The notes under the pieces are model-generated. The model ran no database searches and was not told where the DNA came from. It was given only the letters and a program-made list of their open reading frames with translations. From assembly GCA_002399445.1 (NCBI GenBank), contig DHDR01000001.1, forward strand, positions 1-17,915: a stretch of DNA of 17,915 nucleotides, written 5' to 3'. Shown here piece after piece: positions 12,942 to 17,915 of the stretch (positions are counted from its first letter, which is position 1; each line of letters begins with the position of its first letter). Position numbers and translations under genes: made by a program. The stretch is from Ruminococcaceae bacterium UBA4871 (GTDB lineage Bacteria > Bacillota > Clostridia > Oscillospirales > Acutalibacteraceae).

Positions 12942-15900
12942 TCATTTCTTGCTTATTTTAGAATGCTTCCGAGTAACGAATATCATAGCACCGGCAGCAC
13001 CGAGAAGAGCAAAGCTTACGAGGTAGGGGATAGCTGGATTTTGTCCGGTCTTCGGTGTTTTCGGTGCTGTTGGAATTTTCGTGACAGTAGTCGCCTTGAC
13101 TTTCTGGTTGTCAATTTTGACACTGGCAATCAGATTTGCTTTGACGGATACGGTCTTATCAGCCGCCAGCACGTAACCTTTGTTGATTTTGCCCTCCAGC
13201 TCATGGATGGTGTAGGTACCGACTGGCAGATTCTTAACTTCAATCTTGCCGTGGGTATCCGTCGTGAAGGTCTGGTTATACAGAGCACCATTGGCTTCCT
13301 TTCCGGTCACGCGGAACTGGATGCCGCCAAGCTGTCCGTCCTTTTTGCCGTCCATTGTTTTCACAATTTCCAGCGCGCCGAGAAGCAGCTTATCTTTCAT
13401 TATGGCTTTGACAATTTCACCGTCCGCTTTGATTTCAAAAGCATGGGCGGTTTTATCCAGCGTGTAGTTTGCCGGAGCCGTGACTTCCTGATACGTGTAC
13501 TTACCGACCGGAAGTTTCACTGTCAGCTTACCGTCCTTGTCGGTTTTTCCGGTAAAGACGACTTTGCCTGTGGAAGCATCCTTAATAGCAATCTCTGTGT
13601 CCGGCAGTGCTTTCGCCGTCACAAAATCAGTTTTCGTAAATTCAAACGTGCCGGTCATAATCTGATCCTTCATGACAACCTTGATAATCTGTCCATCTTC
13701 CTTAATGGAGAACGGATAGGCTTTGGTGTCTAGCTTGTACTTCGGCGGCGCGGATACTTCCTGATAGGTGTAATTGCCCGCAGGAAGGTCTTTGAACACT
13801 AGCTTACCAGTGCTGTCGGTCTTGCCGGTAAAAACGACTTTGCCGGTTTTGACGTTGGTAATGGAAATTACACAGTCCGGCAGCGGTGTATCATCCGCAA
13901 TATCGGTCTTTGTAAATTCAAACGTCCCGGTAACCGGCTTGTCAGCCAGTGCTGCGGCAGCAGTCTGACCAGCAGTAATCGTGATGCTGTGCACCATGCT
14001 GTCCAGCACATAGCCATCCGGCGCTTTGGACTCCCACCAAGTTGCTGTACCTGTGGGCAGGTTGAAAATTGTCAGCCTGCCGTCCGTGTTGGTTGTTGCG
14101 GTATGCATTGTACCAGCACTGTCTTTGAAAGAAATCTGTGCGCCCGGCAGGAAATTACCGGTCAGCTTATCGGTCTTCGTAAATGTGAAATCACCGGTAG
14201 ATGGGCCACTCGGCGGATAGTATGGCGGAGGTGTCGGTTCTTTTACATCATACGGACGGTTGAGAAGCGGCGTTTTTGTCGTTGTTACTTCAATCGTCTG
14301 GCTGTGTTTCTGGTCTGGCAGGCCGTTAATATCGGTGCCAACGCCGCAGGGATAGTACAGCAAATCGTATTTTTCGCTGTTCAGCGTGTAACCGTTTGCG
14401 GTTTTTAGTTCTTTGACGTAGTAATCTCCCGCCGGGATGTCAACGGAGAGTTTTCCGGTCGGCTTGCCGTCTTTATCATACAGGATGTTTGTTGCCTTGC
14501 CGTTTTCATCAAAGCTGAACTTGGACAGCAGCGTATCTTTTTTAGCAATCACGCTGCCGGTTTTTGCGGAAGTGAGATCTTCGGCAGCGTACAAGCCGAA
14601 AACACAATCTTTGAGCAGTTTATCCGGCGTGGCTTTCAGATGCTTGCCCTCATTCGCGGTGTTCCACTTGTAAAGGAAATTGGTGGTGAGGTCAAGCGTC
14701 TGCGCCAGCACAACCGGCTTTTCAGTTTCCTTTTGAGCGGAACCAGTTCCACTTTTGCTCTTATCGTCCTGCTTCGGCTTCGGCAGTTCCACCACAAAGG
14801 TATAAGGCGTTGTCGTGCGCAGATCGATCTTGTCCGGTTCCGGTGTAACGGTCATGGTGGCAGTATACCTGCCGCCGACCGCCAGCAGCTTTGTTGCAAC
14901 CTTTTGCGGATTGTCTCCTTTTTTGAAAATGATGGTCTGGATGGTGTCGCCCCGTTTTGCGGCGGGCAGGACAACTTTTCCGTTCTTGTCTTTGACTGCA
15001 GCAATGTTTTGCGCAGCCTTAATGACAACGGCTGCACCGGTGTAATCGAGGCTTTTTGCAATCGGCAGTTCGACAAACCGTTTGAGCAGGTTAATGTGCG
15101 CCTGCTGGCGGGTGTCGTTGGCGGTGCATTCCACATGTTCCAGCGGGGCAAGAGCGTCACTGGTTTTCACCAGCGTCTTGATACCGGCCAGCCGCGCTTC
15201 TTCACCGGAGTAATCCAGATTTTCTTTGGTAATCGTTTTGTCGCTGCTGTTGTTCTGCGTGTTGGAACCAATATAGTGCGGTTCCTGCGGGTTCAGCTTT
15301 GTATCGCTTAAATCAAAGGCCGCGTTGTGCGTATCCGTTATCGTAAATGGGACTTCTTCATCCGAAAGCATATAACCTACTGGGCTGTACAGCTCTTTGA
15401 AATAATACTTGCCCTCATAGAGATTACTTGTGGTTATCTGGCCTTTGCTGTCGGTCATGGCCGTTTCCACAAGCGCATCTTTTTTGAGTGTATCGGCAAA
15501 GGTAAAGCTGATTTCGCGGTGCTTGCCGTATTTGTCGTCTACACTGTATGTCTTTGAAAGTGTAGTGTTGCGGTTGCTGCGCACGGTGCTGTCAATGTCG
15601 CGGGCGGTAATGTCCTCGGCAGCATACACACCATAGACCGCACCGGGCAGCGGAACATTGGTATACACAAACTGCTTGCTGCCATCACTGCCGGTTGTGC
15701 TGGTCGCGCCGTCTGCGGTTTTGGTCAGCGTTGCAGTGCCGAGTACTGGCGCATCCGCAAAGTTGACAACCAGCGTCTGGTCGAGCGGGTCAACTGCGCC
15801 GTTAAGCGTAAAATGCACCGGCTTATCGGTAAGATAATAACCGGTGCCTGTATGAACTTCATAAATATCGTACCCGGCACTGCCCCATTCGAGCAGGTCA

Positions 15901-17915
15901 GCGAGGTTTGCAGCGCCGCCCTTGTCGTTGCCGGTGACGCTGCCTTTTTCGTCCGTTTTCCAAACGGTCACTTTTTTGAGTGCTGCGGAAACGGTCTGGT
16001 TATCTGTCACCCAGCACTTTCGGGTGCAGTCCCAAACCTTAAAATAGAAATTGCTGTAAGGAACGATTTTTCCGGAAACGGAATCTGTTTTCTGAATCCG
16101 GATGTGCCGGGCCGTCACCTGATTTTCGATATAAAGCGGCGCGGTTTGCCCGTCCACTGTTTTCACATCAACGCCGGGATGGGCAGCTTCGTATTCAGAC
16201 AGATGTGTGGAAAACGGGTCGGAGTTGTCAATTTCATCCCAGTATGTCCACAAGTCCTGATCTGTCATGTCCTGATTGGCGATAACCGGAATATCCGCAC
16301 CGGCCATCATGATAATTTTGTTGCTGATGATGGTCGCCGCAAAGCTTGCCGCTTCTGCAGCCGTTGCCTTGCGCGCGCCGGTTTCAGAGAGCACTGCTGC
16401 GGTGTTGAGGGTGCCGGTATTATCGTACATGCTGCCGTCCGGGCCAAAGAAATAATCTTCATTGGCAAGCGCGGCGTACTGCGTTTTGCAGAGGTTGTAA
16501 TCGTCAATCGTGATGTAGTCGTTGTAACTGTCCGCGTCATAGTCCGCGTTGGCTTCTACATCGCGTAAGACTTTGTCACCGTATAAATCCATGCGGGTCA
16601 TGCCGCCGACTGAGCCGGAGAGCGGAGGGTTGTGTTCCACACCCAGCCCATTGTCATTGCCAAGACCATTGCCGACGCGCACAACTGTCCAGTCTTTGAT
16701 AGTGGCATTCCAGTTTACCTGTGTGTCCACCCACTGGAATACTGGTGCGGCTTTGTCGTACCCGGTAATGGGGTCGCGCTCCACCACGATATACTCCGCA
16801 TAGGGCAGCAGGCGGCTTGTCCATTCGCCGGTCTTGTCGGTGGTGCGTGTGTCCACAAGCCCCTTGACGTCACCGGGGTTGGCGGCAATTTCCGCAGAGG
16901 TCATTTTGTGACCGTCTTTTTTGCTGATGCCGAAATTGTACAACACTGTGGTGTCGTTGTACAGTTCGCCGGTCGGGTTCTTTTGCGGTGTTGCGGAGAG
17001 CATATAAATATCAAACACAATACCGGGTGCAGGGGTCTTGCCCTGATTATCGTCGCCGTCCACATTGCCGTTGGGGTCTTTCTCTAGGAATTTATAGCCG
17101 TGCAGATAACCGTCTTTGACTTTATCTTTGTTGGTAACGGTGCCGTCCGAAACCAGTGTGCCGGTCATGGCAGACGGGCTGTCCAGCAGCGTAATCTGCG
17201 AGGAGGTCAGCTGGCTGTGATTGCCGTTAAACAGACAAACAAACTCCTGATACCAGCTGCCGTGATACTTCGCGTAATCGTCGTTGTCATAGAGCAGGTA
17301 ACCCTTCGGGGCGTTGGTTTCAATGACTGCATACCGCACGCCCTGCTGCAGAGGGGAACTGCTGGCACTGCCGGAGCTGTCTGTTGTAAGCGTCTGAACA
17401 ATTTCACCGATTGGGCGGCCGCTGTCGTCGTGGCCGTCCACCCGGATGATCTGATACTTTGCGCCCGCAAAAGTCGCGTCGCCCTGCGGCGTATTACCGG
17501 CTGCGTTCTCCCAAGTGCCTCCCGCAGCTAAAATGCTGCCGGTGCCTTTGTCGCGCTTATGTACCGTAATGATGGATTTTTGCTGATAGTTATAGAGGTT
17601 AGTGCCACTGACCGTGCAGCCGCCGTCGTTGCTGAAAACATAGTTGCTCGTGCGGCTTCCATTCCAGGTGTAGCCGCCCTGCGTCGTGGTCGTGTTGGGA
17701 ACCTCCGACACGGAGTTAATAGTAGGCTGCGTATTCGGCGCAATCCCGTCGATGGTCAGGGAAATAGATCCGTCCGACGCACTCGTAACAAAGAAATCTT
17801 TCGTTACGGATTTGAGCGGCGGGTCGGTAACGGTCTGACCCGCTGCGGTCATTTTTGCCAGCGCATCCGTATCAATCACCTGATAGGTTGCGTTGACCTT
17901 AATGGAACAGCCGCC
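12942..17915 (-). CDS. Giant SpaA/Cna_B-type cell-wall adhesin with sortase signal; 5' end outside the window
   Basis: The frame is open from the window edge (1657 codons visible); the GTG at 17879 is merely internal. It is an extracellular multidomain protein built of SpaA/Cna_B-like beta domains, recognised by repeated strand-1 Lys motifs (FTKTD, IQKTDSVSGK, LTKTADG, FLEKDPNGN) and the matching Glu motifs (YQEVSAP, YVKELKTANGY, YFKELYSPVGY, VIETNAPKGY) expected to form Lys-Asn/Asp isopeptide bonds. Four tandem domains end the chain (13105-14198), after a Pro-rich linker EPTPPPYYPPSGP. The C-terminus is TPKTG (codons 13058-13044), helix IPYLVSFALLGAAGAMIFV and KHSKISKK, so a sortase should attach it to the wall; the motif lacks the Leu of LPxTG. 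No sortase gene is in view. It probably aids mating-pair or host contact. G+C looks higher than in the transfer genes, especially beyond 15600. Confidence 0.92.
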   Translation of the reverse strand, partial: GGCSIKVNATYQVIDTDALAKMTAAGQTVTDPPLKSVTKDFFVTSASDGSISLTIDGIAPNTQPTINSVSEVPNTTTTQGGYTWNGSRTSNYVFSNDGGCTVSGTNLYNYQQKSIITVHKRDKGTGSILAAGGTWENAAGNTPQGDATFAGAKYQIIRVDGHDDSGRPIGEIVQTLTTDSSGSASSSPLQQGVRYAVIETNAPKGYLLYDNDDYAKYHGSWYQEFVCLFNGNHSQLTSSQITLLDSPSAMTGTLVSDGTVTNKDKVKDGYLHGYKFLEKDPNGNVDGDDNQGKTPAPGIVFDIYMLSATPQKNPTGELYNDTTVLYNFGISKKDGHKMTSAEIAANPGDVKGLVDTRTTDKTGEWTSRLLPYAEYIVVERDPITGYDKAAPVFQWVDTQVNWNATIKDWTVVRVGNGLGNDNGLGVEHNPPLSGSVGGMTRMDLYGDKVLRDVEANADYDADSYNDYITIDDYNLCKTQYAALANEDYFFGPDGSMYDNTGTLNTAAVLSETGARKATAAEAASFAATIISNKIIMMAGADIPVIANQDMTDQDLWTYWDEIDNSDPFSTHLSEYEAAHPGVDVKTVDGQTAPLYIENQVTARHIRIQKTDSVSGKIVPYSNFYFKVWDCTRKCWVTDNQTVSAALKKVTVWKTDEKGSVTGNDKGGAANLADLLEWGSAGYDIYEVHTGTGYYLTDKPVHFTLNGAVDPLDQTLVVNFADAPVLGTATLTKTADGATSTTGSDGSKQFVYTNVPLPGAVYGVYAAEDITARDIDSTVRSNRNTTLSKTYSVDDKYGKHREISFTFADTLKKDALVETAMTDSKGQITTSNLYEGKYYFKELYSPVGYMLSDEEVPFTITDTHNAAFDLSDTKLNPQEPHYIGSNTQNNSSDKTITKENLDYSGEEARLAGIKTLVKTSDALAPLEHVECTANDTRQQAHINLLKRFVELPIAKSLDYTGAAVVIKAAQNIAAVKDKNGKVVLPAAKRGDTIQTIIFKKGDNPQKVATKLLAVGGRYTATMTVTPEPDKIDLRTTTPYTFVVELPKPKQDDKSKSGTGSAQKETEKPVVLAQTLDLTTNFLYKWNTANEGKHLKATPDKLLKDCVFGLYAAEDLTSAKTGSVIAKKDTLLSKFSFDENGKATNILYDKDGKPTGKLSVDIPAGDYYVKELKTANGYTLNSEKYDLLYYPCGVGTDINGLPDQKHSQTIEVTTTKTPLLNRPYDVKEPTPPPYYPPSGPSTGDFTFTKTDKLTGNFLPGAQISFKDSAGTMHTATTNTDGRLTIFNLPTGTATWWESKAPDGYVLDSMVHSITITAGQTAAAALADKPVTGTFEFTKTDIADDTPLPDCVISITNVKTGKVVFTGKTDSTGKLVFKDLPAGNYTYQEVSAPPKYKLDTKAYPFSIKEDGQIIKVVMKDQIMTGTFEFTKTDFVTAKALPDTEIAIKDASTGKVVFTGKTDKDGKLTVKLPVGKYTYQEVTAPANYTLDKTAHAFEIKADGEIVKAIMKDKLLLGALEIVKTMDGKKDGQLGGIQFRVTGKEANGALYNQTFTTDTHGKIEVKNLPVGTYTIHELEGKINKGYVLAADKTVSVKANLIASVKIDNQKVKATTVTKIPTAPKTPKTGQNPAIPYLVSFALLGAAGAMIFVTRKHSKISKK
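13105..14198 (-). repeat. Four tandem SpaA/Cna_B domain repeats (about 89-92 codons each)
   Basis: Repeat units start at 14198 (TGDFTFTKTD), 13931 (TGTFEFTKTD), 13655 (TGTFEFTKTD) and 13382 (LGALEIVKTM), giving spacings of 267, 276 and 273 bases. Units 2 and 3 are the closest, sharing TGKVVFTGKTD, the YTYQEV motif and the VMKD/IMKD ending, with long identical blocks in the DNA as well. The fourth is diverged and leads into the wall anchor. Confidence 0.9.

Larger units (their letters stand above)
1..17915. mobile_element. Segment of a Tn1549/CTn-type integrative conjugative element; both ends outside the window
   Basis: Positions 1-11286 carry a nearly complete Gram-positive conjugation module in the usual order for clostridial elements of the Tn1549/CTn group: ssb, ardC-like, mobC, relaxase, pcfB, virD4, maff2, virB6-like, prgI, virB4, lysozyme-like hydrolase. 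All genes are co-directional on the minus strand with short gaps or overlaps. The adhesin, TIR and Fic/antitoxin genes at 11384-17915 are co-oriented and look like cargo, but their membership of the same element is inferred from contiguity. No integrase, att site, replication initiator or IS element was seen, so a mobilised plasmid cannot be fully excluded. Confidence 0.85.

Noticed and set aside
12963..13733. 256-residue plus-strand open frame opposite the adhesin
   Set aside because: It mirrors the repeat structure of the adhesin on the opposite strand; no ribosome site and no recognisable protein features.
13105..14198. Tandem repeats as a CRISPR array
   Set aside because: Units are about 270 bases, lie in frame inside the adhesin gene and encode beta-domains.
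15813..16568. 251-residue plus-strand open frame
   Set aside because: Antisense shadow in a G+C-rich gene, with Cys/His/Arg-heavy composition typical of reversed coding sequence.
1..17915. tRNA, rRNA, integrase, att sites or insertion sequences
   Set aside because: None could be recognised on either strand by reading.

Overview
The window is a segment of an integrative and conjugative element from a low-to-mid G+C Gram-positive bacterium, most likely a gut or anaerobic Clostridia (Oscillospiraceae/Ruminococcaceae-like). Reasons: every credible gene lies on the minus strand; Shine-Dalgarno sites are strong (GGAGG); the transfer genes are those of the Tn1549/CTn type known from Clostridium difficile and gut Firmicutes (ArdC, MobC, MOBP-type relaxase, PcfB, VirD4, Maff2, CD1112-type VirB6, PrgI, VirB4, and a membrane-anchored lysozyme-like wall hydrolase). 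I see no integrase, excisionase or att site, so neither end of the element is in view.

Read along the minus strand (from high to low coordinates), the layout is as follows. (1) 17915-12942 is the 3' part of a giant SpaA/Cna_B-type surface protein. It ends in a sortase signal (TPKTG), a membrane helix and a basic tail, followed by a terminator. (2) 12857-12375 is a stand-alone TIR-domain protein with a hairpin leader and an odd translation start. (3) 12272-11384 is a Fic toxin preceded by a 54-aa VbhA-type antitoxin carrying the SxxxEG inhibitory motif, with its own candidate promoter and a clear terminator. (4) 11286-9344 holds ssb, an ArdC-like antirestriction/metalloprotease gene and two small unknown genes that share a duplicated Shine-Dalgarno/start region. 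(5) 9343-9168 is a non-coding stretch with two perfect inverted repeats directly before mobC, the natural candidate for oriT. (6) 9167-1 is the transfer operon: mobC, relaxase, pcfB, virD4, maff2, virB6, prgI, virB4 and the lysozyme-like gene, packed with overlaps of a few bases or short gaps, so translation is probably coupled.

The genes fit together as follows. MobC and the relaxase process oriT, and PcfB plus VirD4 deliver the relaxosome to the channel. VirB4 powers the channel. PrgI, VirB6 and probably Maff2 form its membrane part, and the lysozyme-like protein opens the peptidoglycan. SSB and ArdC are typical early-expressed protection genes for incoming single-stranded DNA. The Fic/antitoxin pair, TIR protein and adhesin are cargo that could aid maintenance, defence and cell contact.

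The main oddities are: (a) the first 79 bases form an 18-bp inverted repeat around a 43-bp segment whose orientation is flipped relative to the lysozyme-like gene, either an assembly fold-back or a real micro-inversion; (b) the relaxase has no ATG/GTG/TTG that keeps its conserved N-terminus and appears to start at ATT; (c) the TIR gene has a perfect Shine-Dalgarno site with no standard start codon behind it; (d) a very small Fic antitoxin gene is easy to miss.
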